64,000 nucleotides of DNA from an uncultured Draconibacterium sp. (GTDB lineage: Bacteria; Bacteroidota; Bacteroidia; Bacteroidales; Prolixibacteraceae): NCBI RefSeq assembly GCF_913060805.1, contig NZ_CAJXTC010000001.1:124001-188000 (forward strand). The letters are read 5' to 3'. Positions 19,920 to 28,226 of the stretch are shown here, in pieces; the stretch's first letter is position 1; each line of letters opens with the position of its first letter. The translations under genes were made by a program, and so were the position numbers. The notes under the pieces were generated by a model. It did no database searches, had not been told where the DNA came from, and was given only the letters and a program-made list of their open reading frames with translations.

Positions 19920-21032
19920 TTAATGTTTAGCATTTTTACGAAGCTCAACTATTTTTTCTATCGGCAAGGCTTCAATTTTATGACCATCCCTTCCAGTGGT
20001 TGTTTTTGCGGTTACCATCGAGTTTAAAATCGCTTCTTCGGTGGCTTCGATGGTAGCCAGAAACAGGGGAGACATTTTATCGTTATGCAATTCTTTAAGC
20101 TCCATTTCAGGATTTTTTATGTTGTAAGGAACCCGGTTTTCTTTTGCTGTTGAAAAGGCAATCACATAATCGCCACTTCCATTCGATGCAATTCCGCCGG
20201 TTTTTGCCAGGCCCATCATCGCTCTTTTTGCCAGACGTTTCAGATTGCGTGGACCGATTGGTGTATCTGTTGCAACTACGATCATACAAGAGCCGTCTTC
20301 CTGGTTACGAATCGACTCGCTAAAAGGGAATTTTCCCAAAGCCTCGCCGGCATTAAAATCGTCGATCTTTAAAACACCGCCAAAATTACTTTGCACTAAA
20401 ACGCCAACAGTATAACCGCCCAAATCATCAGGCAATACTCTCGATGAAGTTCCGATTCCGCCTTTAAATCCAAAACAGATGGTTCCTGTTCCGGCGCCTA
20501 CATTTCCTTCTTCAACCGGCCCGCTTGTTGCCGATTCGATGGCACTTAAAACGTGTTCCTCTTTAACATGACGGCCCCGGATATCGTTTAACCACCCGTC
20601 GTTGGTTTCGCCAACCACCGAATTTACCGAGCGAACATCTTTATTTTGCTCAAGTGTGTAAGTTATCAGAGCATCACATGCTATCGGAACGCTCAGCGTG
20701 TTGGTGAGTACAATTGGCGTTTCAATGTTTCCCAGTTCTTCCACCTGACTGTAGCCGGCCAGTTTGCCAAAACCGTTTCCGATATAAATGGCTGCAGGCA
20801 CTTTTTCCTGAAAGATATTTCCCGGGTGAGGGAGAATTGCGGTAACGCCGGTACGAATAGCATCACCTACAACAATTGTAGTATGTCCAACTTTTACGCC
20901 TTCAACATCCGTAATGGCATTAAATGCGCCGGGAATCATTACTCCGGGGGTGAAATCGTAATCGCGCAATCGTTGCGAAAAAGCGGATGAAATAGTCAGG
21001 AGCAGCAGGAAAAATAGAGAGAATCGTAACAT
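19920..21032 (-). CDS. P1 family (DmpA-type) self-processing aminopeptidase
   Basis: A 370-residue exported Ntn-hydrolase-like peptidase of the DmpA/P1 family. Residues 1-19 are a signal peptide ending AFSQ. DYDFTPGVMIPGAFNAITDV is the family N-terminus. ETNDGWLNDIRGRH and GNVGAGTGTICFGFKGGIGT precede the autocleavage site. The residues after the glycine in GGIGTSSR (about 194-197) supply the N-terminal nucleophile of the beta subunit. Family members release N-terminal D- or L-residues or beta-peptides. I started at ATG 21032, because the upstream ATG at 21086 adds 18 residues in front of a complete signal peptide. It may head the P1-GH5-SIMPL run. The true peptide specificity is unknown. Confidence 0.85.
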   Translation of the reverse strand: MLRFSLFFLLLLTISSAFSQRLRDYDFTPGVMIPGAFNAITDVEGVKVGHTTIVVGDAIRTGVTAILPHPGNIFQEKVPAAIYIGNGFGKLAGYSQVEELGNIETPIVLTNTLSVPIACDALITYTLEQNKDVRSVNSVVGETNDGWLNDIRGRHVKEEHVLSAIESATSGPVEEGNVGAGTGTICFGFKGGIGTSSRVLPDDLGGYTVGVLVQSNFGGVLKIDDFNAGEALGKFPFSESIRNQEDGSCMIVVATDTPIGPRNLKRLAKRAMMGLAKTGGIASNGSGDYVIAFSTAKENRVPYNIKNPEMELKELHNDKMSPLFLATIEATEEAILNSMVTAKTTTGRDGHKIEALPIEKIVELRKNAKH

Positions 21033-21103
21033 TTTTATTTGTTTGATGAATGTGAGCCTTAAAAATACACTATTTTCAACACCCAATTCTAAAAATCAAT
21101 TTT

Positions 21104-21553
21104 ATGAGAAGGACTTTTGTAATCAGCGCAATGCTTTTATTGTTTGCCATTTCCGGATTTGCACAGGAGAAACTCACAAAAAGCGAGAAGGAGCATATTA
21201 TTTCGTTGCTCGATAAACAGGCGGAAGCATGGAATGAGGGCAACCTCGAAAAGTTTATGGAAACCTACTGGAAATCGGATAAGCTGGTTTTTATGGGATC
21301 GCGCGGACCAACATACGGCTGGCAGGCAACGCTGGATAGCTACAAAAAAGGATACCCTGATAAAACGGCAATGGGGCATCTGGAATTCAAAATTCTGGAT
21401 ATCAATAAAATTGATACGAAAACAGTCTTTCTGATTGGCCGCTTTGAGCTAACCCGCGAAATTGGAGATCTGGCAGGTCATTTTACACTGGTCATTCAAA
21501 AGATTGATGGGAATTGGGTGATTATCAGCGATCATTCAAGTGGCGAAAGCTGA
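21104..21553 (+). CDS. Secreted SnoaL/NTF2-like (DUF4440) protein
   Basis: A 149-residue exported protein. MRRTFVISAMLLLFAISGFAQ is a Sec signal peptide. The mature part begins HIISLLDKQAEAWNEGNLEK, followed by FMETYWKSDKLVFMG, the cone-shaped alpha+beta fold of NTF2-like proteins in the DUF4440/SnoaL branch. The C-terminal strand GHFTLVIQKIDGNWVIISDH is typical. These are small ligand-binding or enzyme-scaffold domains and no active site is assignable. It is divergent from the P1 peptidase gene, with a 71-bp shared upstream region, and ends at a hairpin, so it is probably monocistronic. Confidence 0.75.
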   Translation: MRRTFVISAMLLLFAISGFAQEKLTKSEKEHIISLLDKQAEAWNEGNLEKFMETYWKSDKLVFMGSRGPTYGWQATLDSYKKGYPDKTAMGHLEFKILDINKIDTKTVFLIGRFELTREIGDLAGHFTLVIQKIDGNWVIISDHSSGES

Positions 21554-21598
21554 TTGAGGATTTTCAGAAAAATTAGAATACTAACGAATAACTCAGAG

Positions 21599-21634
21599 GG
21601 ATTCCATCTTTTGCTCAGAGATGGAATCCTTTGT
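21599..21634 (+). terminator. Hairpin terminator after the NTF2-like gene
   Basis: GGATTCCATCT (21599-21609) pairs with AGATGGAATCC (21619-21629), 11 perfect bp around a 9-nt loop, then TTTG. The T run is short, so termination is probable rather than certain. Confidence 0.65.
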
Positions 21635-21723
21635 ATTTGCAAAAGTTCTAATCCCTGTATTTTCTCATGGCAGGTTAAGCAGAACTTTTGCTACTTTCGG
21701 GCTTCAATTTTAAAATCGAAAAA

Positions 21724-23847
21724 ATGCGTCGAATACTAATTATTCTTTTCCTTTTTGTTCAAGCTTTTGCTTTTGCCCAAACCAAACAAATGAGTCTGGA
21801 AGATGCCGTTTACGGGCGGTACACGTATTTGTATCCCGAGTCGATGACTGGTTTGCAATGGATGGATGATGAACATTTTTCTTTTGTTGAAGATAAATCT
21901 ATCGTTGCTGAATCGGCAAAAACCGGCGAAAAAAATGCCGTAGTTTCGCTCGATGAGTTAAACGAAATTACCGGTGCAAGCTTAAAACGTTTTCCATCAT
22001 ATCGCTGGATCAGCGAAACTGATCTTCTGGTTTCGGCAGCAAAAACATATTGGTTGGTTGACATTAATAAAAAGCAAGTGAAATTTCAGATTGAACTTCC
22101 TGAAAAAGCAGAGAACGCGAATTTCTCTGAAGAAGGACAATTTGCGGCATTCACTGAAGGAGATGATTTATTTGTAACGCTTGCCAACGGAATAACAAAA
22201 CAAATTACAAGCGATGGCGGCAACGGAATTGTAAACGGACAAACCGTTCACCGAAACGAATTTGGTATTTCCGGAGGTATTTTTAATTCGCCCGACGGAA
22301 ATTTTGTGGCTTTCTACCGCAAAGATGAAAGTATGGTAAAAGATTATCCGCTGGTGGATTTTATGGCCCGCGAAGCCGAATACACGCCGGTGAAATACCC
22401 AATGGCAGGAATGGAAAGTCATCATGTAACGCTGGCCGTTTATAATATTGAAAGTGAAAAAACAACTTTTCTGAAAACAGGAGAACCACTCGATCATTTT
22501 CTTACCAATGTGGCCTGGTCGCCCGATGAGAAATACATTTACATGGCGGAGTTAAACCGCGAACAAAACCATATGCAGCTGAATTGCTACGATGTGGCAA
22601 CCGGAGAAAAAGTAAAAACATTGTTTGAAGAATCATCTGATACATATGTGGAGCCACTTTACCCAATTCAGTTTTCGAAAGTAGATACAAACGAATTTTA
22701 TTACCTGAGTCGCCAGGGTGGATGGTTTCATGTATACAAATACAACACCGATGGTGAACTGGTGCAACAGATTACAAAAGGGATGTGGGAAGTAACAAAC
22801 ATGCTTGGTTTCGATGCCAAAGAAAAGACCTTGTTTGTTGAAGCTACAATCGATGATCCGCTGCAAAACAACATTTATAAAGTAGATGTAAAATCGGGTA
22901 AAACAGAACGACTTTCGGCAGAAACAGGTGTTCATGGCGGAACTTTAAGTCCTGATGCTACTTATATTCTGGATCGTTGGTCGGCCAATGAAGTACCCGG
23001 AAAAATTGATCTCATTTCATCAAACGGAAAAGATACACGAACAATCTTCGAGTCGGAAGATCCGCTTAAAGATTATCAGTTGGGCGAGAACAAACTGGTA
23101 ACGTTAAAAACCAAAGACGGAAAATACGATCTACACGGGCGATTAATTTTGCCAAACGATTTTGATCCGGCTAAAAAATACCCGGTAGTTGTATATGTTT
23201 ATGGCGGACCGCACTCGCAATTGGTAACTAAAACATGGCACAACCAGGCACGCTGGTGGCAATATTATATGGCGTCGCAGGGTTACATTGCTTTTACGCT
23301 CGATAACCGCGGAACCTCAAATCGTGGCCGTGCTTTCGAAACTGCCATTCACCGCAATTTGGGTGTATTGGAAACCGAAGATCAGATGCAGGGCATTGAA
23401 TACCTGCTTTCGTTGCCTTATGTAGATGCTGACCGGATTGGCGTTCACGGATGGAGCTACGGTGGTTTTATGACCTTGAATTTAAAACTCAAACATCCCG
23501 AGATCTTTAAAGTGGCAGTTGCCGGAGGCCCGGTAGTTGACTGGAGCATGTACGAAATTATGTACGGCGAGCGCTACATGGATATGCCGCAGGAAAATCC
23601 GGAAGGTTACAAGAATTCGGACATGACCAATTACGTGGAGAATCTGGAGGGAAAACTGATGCTGATTCATGGCGTTCAGGATGAAACCGTGGTGATGCAG
23701 CACAGTATGAAATTCTTGCGCGAATGTGTAAAACAAAATAAACAGGTCGACTTTTTTGCTTACCCGATTCATCCGCATAATGTGCGCGGAAAAGATCGTG
23801 TACACCTGATGGAAAAGGTAAGTCAGTATTTTTTCGAGAACTTATAG
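21724..23847 (+). CDS. Prolyl oligopeptidase family S9B (DPP-IV-like) peptidase
   Basis: A 707-residue exported serine peptidase. MRRILIILFLFVQAFAFAQ is a Sec signal peptide. About residues 25-450 form the S9B beta-propeller (LQWMDDEHFSFVEDK, LNEITGASLKRFPSYRWIS, FLTNVAWSPDEKYIY). The alpha/beta hydrolase domain follows, with catalytic Ser in GVHGWSYGGFMTLNLK, Asp in LIHGVQDETVV and His in PIHPHNVRGKDRVHL. Such enzymes release Xaa-Pro dipeptides in the periplasm. Length is normal (about 700-730). ATG 21724 is preferred over 21688 because the latter adds 12 residues before a complete signal peptide. A TACTTTCG near-match to the -7 box lies about 27 bp upstream. Confidence 0.93.
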   Translation: MRRILIILFLFVQAFAFAQTKQMSLEDAVYGRYTYLYPESMTGLQWMDDEHFSFVEDKSIVAESAKTGEKNAVVSLDELNEITGASLKRFPSYRWISETDLLVSAAKTYWLVDINKKQVKFQIELPEKAENANFSEEGQFAAFTEGDDLFVTLANGITKQITSDGGNGIVNGQTVHRNEFGISGGIFNSPDGNFVAFYRKDESMVKDYPLVDFMAREAEYTPVKYPMAGMESHHVTLAVYNIESEKTTFLKTGEPLDHFLTNVAWSPDEKYIYMAELNREQNHMQLNCYDVATGEKVKTLFEESSDTYVEPLYPIQFSKVDTNEFYYLSRQGGWFHVYKYNTDGELVQQITKGMWEVTNMLGFDAKEKTLFVEATIDDPLQNNIYKVDVKSGKTERLSAETGVHGGTLSPDATYILDRWSANEVPGKIDLISSNGKDTRTIFESEDPLKDYQLGENKLVTLKTKDGKYDLHGRLILPNDFDPAKKYPVVVYVYGGPHSQLVTKTWHNQARWWQYYMASQGYIAFTLDNRGTSNRGRAFETAIHRNLGVLETEDQMQGIEYLLSLPYVDADRIGVHGWSYGGFMTLNLKLKHPEIFKVAVAGGPVVDWSMYEIMYGERYMDMPQENPEGYKNSDMTNYVENLEGKLMLIHGVQDETVVMQHSMKFLRECVKQNKQVDFFAYPIHPHNVRGKDRVHLMEKVSQYFFENL

Positions 23848-23887
23848 AGAAAAATCATGTCTTACATTTTGGTTGCGACATTTCGTC

Positions 23888-23963
23888 CGTCAACTGACGG
23901 ATTTGGAATCTCCTTTATTTGAAGGGTGATGAAAAAATCAGCATAATGCAACAAAAGTTGCAT
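23888..23963. repeat. Intergenic palindromes before the XRE-cupin gene
   Basis: TCCGTCAACTGACGGAT (23889-23905) is a short palindrome close to the one in family A copy 1 (2531-2547). ATGCAAC-AAAA-GTTGCAT (23946-23963) is a perfect 7-bp hairpin. The rest of the 277-bp gap is AT-rich and empty apart from the promoter at 24049-24081. Confidence 0.5.
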
Positions 23964-24048
23964 GGAAGACATAATATCAAAGGGTTTTAAAGCTTATCCG
24001 TTTCTTTATATTAAAATTTACGACTAAAATTGTCTGATGTTCGAAAAG

Positions 24049-24081
24049 TTGAACAATCTGACGCAAAAAGCTATAACTTTG
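24049..24081 (+). promoter_or_regulatory. Candidate promoter of the XRE-cupin/acyl-CoA synthetase operon
   Basis: TTG (24049-24051) and TAACTTTG (24074-24081) fit the Bacteroidota -33/-7 pattern, although the 22-bp spacing is longer than usual. The ATG is 43 bp downstream of the -7 box. Confidence 0.45.
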
Positions 24082-24124
24082 TCTTCTGCTAAACGATATA
24101 AACTAAACAATAGAACTAAACATT

Positions 24125-24679
24125 ATGAACGGACAAATTAAAGAGATAGCCATGAGGCTAAGAGGTTTACGAGATATGCTCAATATTTCAGTTGACGAGA
24201 TAGCGACTAGCTGCAGGGTGTCCGCCGAAGAATACGAGGGATACGAAAGCGGGAATACGGATATTCCGGTTGGAGTTCTCGAAAACATATCGAAAAAATA
24301 TAACATTGGGTTGACGGCGTTGCTGTTTGGCGACGAGCCCCATATGAAATCGTTTTATCTAACCCGGGCAGGGCAGGGAACTGCCATGGAACGTACTCGG
24401 GCGTATAAATACCAGGCGTTGGCATCGGGGTTTACAGGGCGGAAAGCCGATCCGTTTATAGTAACCATTGAGCCGGATGCTGAAGAAAAACCAATTCATC
24501 TGAATAGTCACAACGGACAGGAAATGAACTATGTTTTGGAAGGCAAAATGCTGCTGAGTGTCGGAGGACACGAATTAACATTGAACGAAGGAGACAGCCT
24601 TTATTTTGATGCTACACTTCCTCACGGAATGAAAGCACTCGAGGGGAAAACAGTAAAATTTCTGGCCGTAATTCTATAA
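24125..24679 (+). CDS. XRE-cupin transcriptional regulator
   Basis: A 184-residue cytoplasmic regulator. Residues 5-65 form an XRE helix-turn-helix (RLRGLRDMLNISVDEIATSC and VSAEEYEGYESGNTDIPV). A linker follows, and from about 105 to 184 there is a single cupin beta-barrel with HLNSHNGQEMNYVLEGKMLL and LNEGDSLYFDATLPHGMKAL, holding the usual His/Glu metal-ligand positions. Such proteins sense a small molecule through the cupin and control nearby metabolic genes. The next gene, an acyl-CoA synthetase, starts 17 bp downstream, so the pair forms an operon and the regulator probably responds to its substrate or product. The effector is unknown. Confidence 0.85.
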   Translation: MNGQIKEIAMRLRGLRDMLNISVDEIATSCRVSAEEYEGYESGNTDIPVGVLENISKKYNIGLTALLFGDEPHMKSFYLTRAGQGTAMERTRAYKYQALASGFTGRKADPFIVTIEPDAEEKPIHLNSHNGQEMNYVLEGKMLLSVGGHELTLNEGDSLYFDATLPHGMKALEGKTVKFLAVIL

Positions 24680-24696
24680 TAAAACTTTGACGCAAC

Positions 24697-26358
24697 ATGA
24701 TTGAAAAATACTTAAAACAGACTGCTTTTACCGATTTTGAGGATTTTAAAGCGAATTACGAGTTAATTATTCCGGAGGATTTCAACTTTGCCTACGACGT
24801 TGTTGATGGCTGGGCTGAAAAAGAACCTAACAAAAGGGCTTTGCTCTGGACAAACGATAAAGGCGAAAGCCGGACATACACCTTTGGCGAATTAAAAGAA
24901 ATTACCGACCGTACTGCCGGTTATTTTTCGTCGCTGGGAATTGGAAAAGGCGATATGGTAATGGCTATTTTAAAACGTCGTGCCGAGTTTTGGTTTACCA
25001 TTATTGCACTGCATAAAATTGGTGCCGTTATTATTCCGGCCACGCACTTGCTGACTAAAAAAGACATTGTTTACCGTAACAATGCCGCCACTATAAAAGC
25101 CATTATTTGCGATGGAGATGAATTGATCACCACACACGTAATTGATGCTTTGCCCGACTCGCCATCCATTGAAAAAGTGGTGTCGATCGGACCTGTAATT
25201 CCTAAAGGTTGGGAAGATTTTCACAAAGGAATTGAAAATTCTGAGCCATTTCAACGCCCTGCCGAGCCAACAAAAAATGACGATCCGATTATCGTAAGTT
25301 TTACATCGGGAACTACCGGCGATCCGAAAATGGTAGTGCTCGACAGTGCTTATCCGTTGGCGCACATTGTTACGGCTAAATACTGGCAGAATCTTCACCA
25401 TGGCAGTCTTCACCTTACGATTGCCGACACCGGTTGGTTAAAAGCTGTTTGGGGAAAACTCTACGGACAGTGGCTGGTTGGCGCTTCGGTATTTGTTTAC
25501 GATCATGAAAAATTTACGCCTTCCGATATTTTGGAAGTGCTGTCAAAATATCAGGTTACATCGCTTTGTGCACCGCCAACTATTTTCCGTTTTTTAATCC
25601 GGGAAGATATGAGCAAATACGATTTGTCGGCACTTGAATGGTGTACGATTGCCGGCGAAGCTTTGAATCCTGAGGTTTACAACCGTTTTTACGATTTAAC
25701 AGGAATTAAACTGCGCGAAGGATACGGACAAAGTGAAACAACCTTGTCGGTGTTTACTTCGCCATGGGTAGAACCAAAACCGGGATCAATGGGGCTTCCA
25801 AGTCCGCATTACGATATTGATCTGCTGACATCGGAAGGACGATCGGCCGAAGCCGGAGAGCAGGGACAAATTGTAATTCGTATCGATAAAAATTACCCTG
25901 CTGGATTGTTCGATGGCTATTATCGCAATCAAAAGCTGACCGACGAAGCCATGTCGGATGGAATATACTACACCGGAGATTTAGCCTGGAAAGATGAGGA
26001 TGGTTATTTGTGGTTTGTAGGGCGTGCCGACGATGTAATTAAAAGTTCGGGTTACCGTATCGGGCCTTTCGAAGTAGAAAGTGCATTGATGACTCACCCC
26101 GCTGTTGTAGAATGTGCAATTACCGGAGTTCCTGACGAAATTCGTGGACAGATTGTAAAAGCTACCGTTGTTTTGGCACCAGATTTTAAAGAGCGCGCCA
26201 GCGACGACTTGGTAAAAGAGCTACAAAACCACGTAAAAGAGGTGACTGCTCCTTATAAATATCCACGACAAATTGAGTTTGTTGATGAGTTGCCAAAAAC
26301 CATCAGCGGAAAAATTCGTAGGGTGGAGATTCGTGAGCGCGACCATGTGACAGAGTAA
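24697..26358 (+). CDS. AMP-forming acyl-CoA synthetase (ACS/MACS type)
   Basis: A 553-residue adenylate-forming enzyme that activates a carboxylic acid to acyl-AMP and then acyl-CoA. SFTSGTTGDPKMVV near residue 205 is the phosphate-binding loop. GYGQSETTLSVFTS and YYTGDLAWKDEDGYLWF are the adenylation motifs. GRADDVIKSSGYRIGPFEVE is the hinge, and PKTISGKIRR near the C-terminus carries the catalytic Lys. Overall layout is closest to acetyl-CoA or medium-chain (MACS) synthetases rather than long-chain or luciferase types. It is cytoplasmic and the substrate chain length is not determinable here. It is cotranscribed with the XRE-cupin regulator 17 bp upstream. Confidence 0.9.
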   Translation: MIEKYLKQTAFTDFEDFKANYELIIPEDFNFAYDVVDGWAEKEPNKRALLWTNDKGESRTYTFGELKEITDRTAGYFSSLGIGKGDMVMAILKRRAEFWFTIIALHKIGAVIIPATHLLTKKDIVYRNNAATIKAIICDGDELITTHVIDALPDSPSIEKVVSIGPVIPKGWEDFHKGIENSEPFQRPAEPTKNDDPIIVSFTSGTTGDPKMVVLDSAYPLAHIVTAKYWQNLHHGSLHLTIADTGWLKAVWGKLYGQWLVGASVFVYDHEKFTPSDILEVLSKYQVTSLCAPPTIFRFLIREDMSKYDLSALEWCTIAGEALNPEVYNRFYDLTGIKLREGYGQSETTLSVFTSPWVEPKPGSMGLPSPHYDIDLLTSEGRSAEAGEQGQIVIRIDKNYPAGLFDGYYRNQKLTDEAMSDGIYYTGDLAWKDEDGYLWFVGRADDVIKSSGYRIGPFEVESALMTHPAVVECAITGVPDEIRGQIVKATVVLAPDFKERASDDLVKELQNHVKEVTAPYKYPRQIEFVDELPKTISGKIRRVEIRERDHVTE

Positions 26359-26451
26359 GTTGTTGATTATCCAACCCGTATCAGGTTGTTGAATTGATTC
26401 TTTAATTGGGATTATTGCTACAATCGAACATCTACAGTGTTCTCTTTAAAA

Positions 26452-26468
26452 AAGAATCCGGTACGGAT
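26452..26468. repeat. GAATCCG palindrome upstream of the LysM gene
   Basis: GAATCCG-GTA-CGGATTC is a perfect 7-bp-arm palindrome in the 251-bp gap after the acyl-CoA synthetase gene. The same gap also holds CCAACCC/GGGGTTGG-type strings around 26379 and 26506-26523 typical of intergenic repeats. Confidence 0.4.
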
Positions 26469-26551
26469 TCGCTTATAGTAGAAATGATTACCGGTATTCG
26501 TTTTACAACCCTGTAGGGGTTGGATAATTTTGTATAAATCCTTTGCATTAA

Positions 26552-26584
26552 TTGTGGGCTGTTTAATCGGAAATCATATTTTTG
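26552..26584 (+). promoter_or_regulatory. Candidate promoter of the LysM/O-acetylation cluster
   Basis: TTG (26552-26554) and TATTTTTG (26577-26584) match the -33/-7 pattern, with a 22-bp spacer. Transcription would start near 26591. This fits a TTG start codon at 26610 better than one at 26595. Confidence 0.45.
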
Positions 26585-26609
26585 CGTAACATTTTTGCAA
26601 AAATTGTAT

Positions 26610-28139
26610 TTGAAACGATTCAAACAAAATAAGCCGGGTTCTTTAATTGGAATTTTTGTGGTTTTGCTGTTGTTGCTTCCCTTTATAAATTGGGCGCAAG
26701 ACAGCATAAACGGCGAAGATTTCGAATACCGGTTGCTGCAAAATATTCATCAGCAGGTTTTTGATTATCCATGGAACGATGCTGCGTTTTTCCCGGGGAA
26801 ACTGGAATTGGCCAACCGTCAGACCATGAAACGTGAACTGAAAGAAGCGAAAGAATATGCACATAATCCGGAAGCTTTCGAAACTTATTTTTCCGTTTTA
26901 AATAATTTACCTGCACCGGATAAGGCAATTTTTGTTAAAAGCTTTTATTTCTATCAGCCGCAAATAAAAGAAGAGTTAAACAAAGCTGGTCTTGGCGAAG
27001 ATTTACAGTATTTGCCTGCCACTCTTTCTGCGTTTAATAGCGAAGCAAAAAGTTCGTTTAAACGAGCAGGAGCGTGGCAACTAACGCATTTTCAAGGTGT
27101 GATGAATGGTTTGCAAATCAATAAACTGATTGATGAACGCCTAAATGTTGCAAAAGCGACACACGCGGCTGTTCAGGAACTCAAGAAGAATGAAGCTTTA
27201 TTTGATCATCCGAAAAAGGCCGTGCTTGCATTTGTTTTCGGAAAGACTGAGATTAAAAATCTGTGTCGTCGTGCTGGTGGTGATGATTGTTCTGTAAATG
27301 AACTGCTGAAAGTAGCACCGAAAGAGGTGACTGATTTTATGGCGGCTTACCAGGCAACAGCGGCATTTTTGAGTCGGAATAAATTTATACCGGAACAGGA
27401 ACTACAAAAAACAGCAGAAGCAAAAGTACGCCTGCAAACACATTTCGACCAGATTAGTGCGGTGTTGCCGCTTTCTGCCGAAGAACTACGCTTTTTAAAT
27501 CCACAATTTCCATATTCTATCATTCCGGAACAGGCATCTGTTACTTTACCTGAAAAATTGAAGCAAGACTTTTTGTTTCTGCAGGATTCAATATATAACG
27601 GTGTCGATTCAACGCTTTTTGAAGTGGTGGCGCAAAAGATCGAATATCCGCCGGCGCCTAATCGCCAGTATGTGGGCGAGAAGGTAAAGGATCTGGAAAT
27701 TGAAGGAAAGACGAAAATCAAATACACCATAAAATCGGGCGATGTGCTTGGGTTTATTGCCGAAGATTACGATGTGCGTGTTGCCGATTTAAAATATTGG
27801 AACAACATTTACGACGAGCGCAAAATTCAAGCGGGCAAAACGCTTGATATTTTTGTCGACGATGAAAACGCAGAATATTATAGTGGTCTACAGCAAGAAA
27901 CAGCTATAAAAGAAGAGCCGAAAACTGTAGTGCCGAATTTTGCATCGGCAACTTTGCCGGGGATTGTAATTCCTGAGTCGTCGAGAAAAGTGGAGCACAT
28001 TGTAAAAAGTGGTGAGTCGCCGTATGTAATTGCTCAAAAATACGATGGTGTAACGCCCGAGAAAATACTGGAATGGAACAGCATCAGCGATGCACGTAAA
28101 ATTCAAATTGGTCAAAAATTAATCATCTACGTTCAATGA
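26610..28139 (+). CDS. MltD-like pseudo-transglycosylase with two LysM domains
   Basis: An exported protein of 509 residues from TTG 26610 (MKRFKQNKPG then a hydrophobic segment ending NWAQ). TTG 26595 is another possible start, and no ATG is available. Residues about 105-260 align with the MltD-type SLT domain: FVKSFYFYQPQIKEELNKAG, then LQYLPATLSAFNSEAKSSFK and RAGAWQLTHFQG. In true enzymes the segment reads LPxxESxFxP, with the catalytic Glu. Here Leu139 stands at that place, so hydrolase activity is probably lost. LysM domains lie at about 370-415 (YTIKSGDVLGFIAEDYDVRV) and 461-509 (HIVKSGESPYVIAQKYDGVT), which bind peptidoglycan GlcNAc chains. It heads a cluster with two SGNH proteins and an MBOAT acyltransferase and may act as a wall-binding scaffold. 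Confidence 0.8.
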   Translation: MKRFKQNKPGSLIGIFVVLLLLLPFINWAQDSINGEDFEYRLLQNIHQQVFDYPWNDAAFFPGKLELANRQTMKRELKEAKEYAHNPEAFETYFSVLNNLPAPDKAIFVKSFYFYQPQIKEELNKAGLGEDLQYLPATLSAFNSEAKSSFKRAGAWQLTHFQGVMNGLQINKLIDERLNVAKATHAAVQELKKNEALFDHPKKAVLAFVFGKTEIKNLCRRAGGDDCSVNELLKVAPKEVTDFMAAYQATAAFLSRNKFIPEQELQKTAEAKVRLQTHFDQISAVLPLSAEELRFLNPQFPYSIIPEQASVTLPEKLKQDFLFLQDSIYNGVDSTLFEVVAQKIEYPPAPNRQYVGEKVKDLEIEGKTKIKYTIKSGDVLGFIAEDYDVRVADLKYWNNIYDERKIQAGKTLDIFVDDENAEYYSGLQQETAIKEEPKTVVPNFASATLPGIVIPESSRKVEHIVKSGESPYVIAQKYDGVTPEKILEWNSISDARKIQIGQKLIIYVQ

Positions 28140-28226
28140 AACGAGCACGTAAAAATATTGACATAGAGGAGCGAAATTGTCAGCGAGTTACATCGAATAC
28201 CGCTGAAAGGTTTTAATAATAATGAG

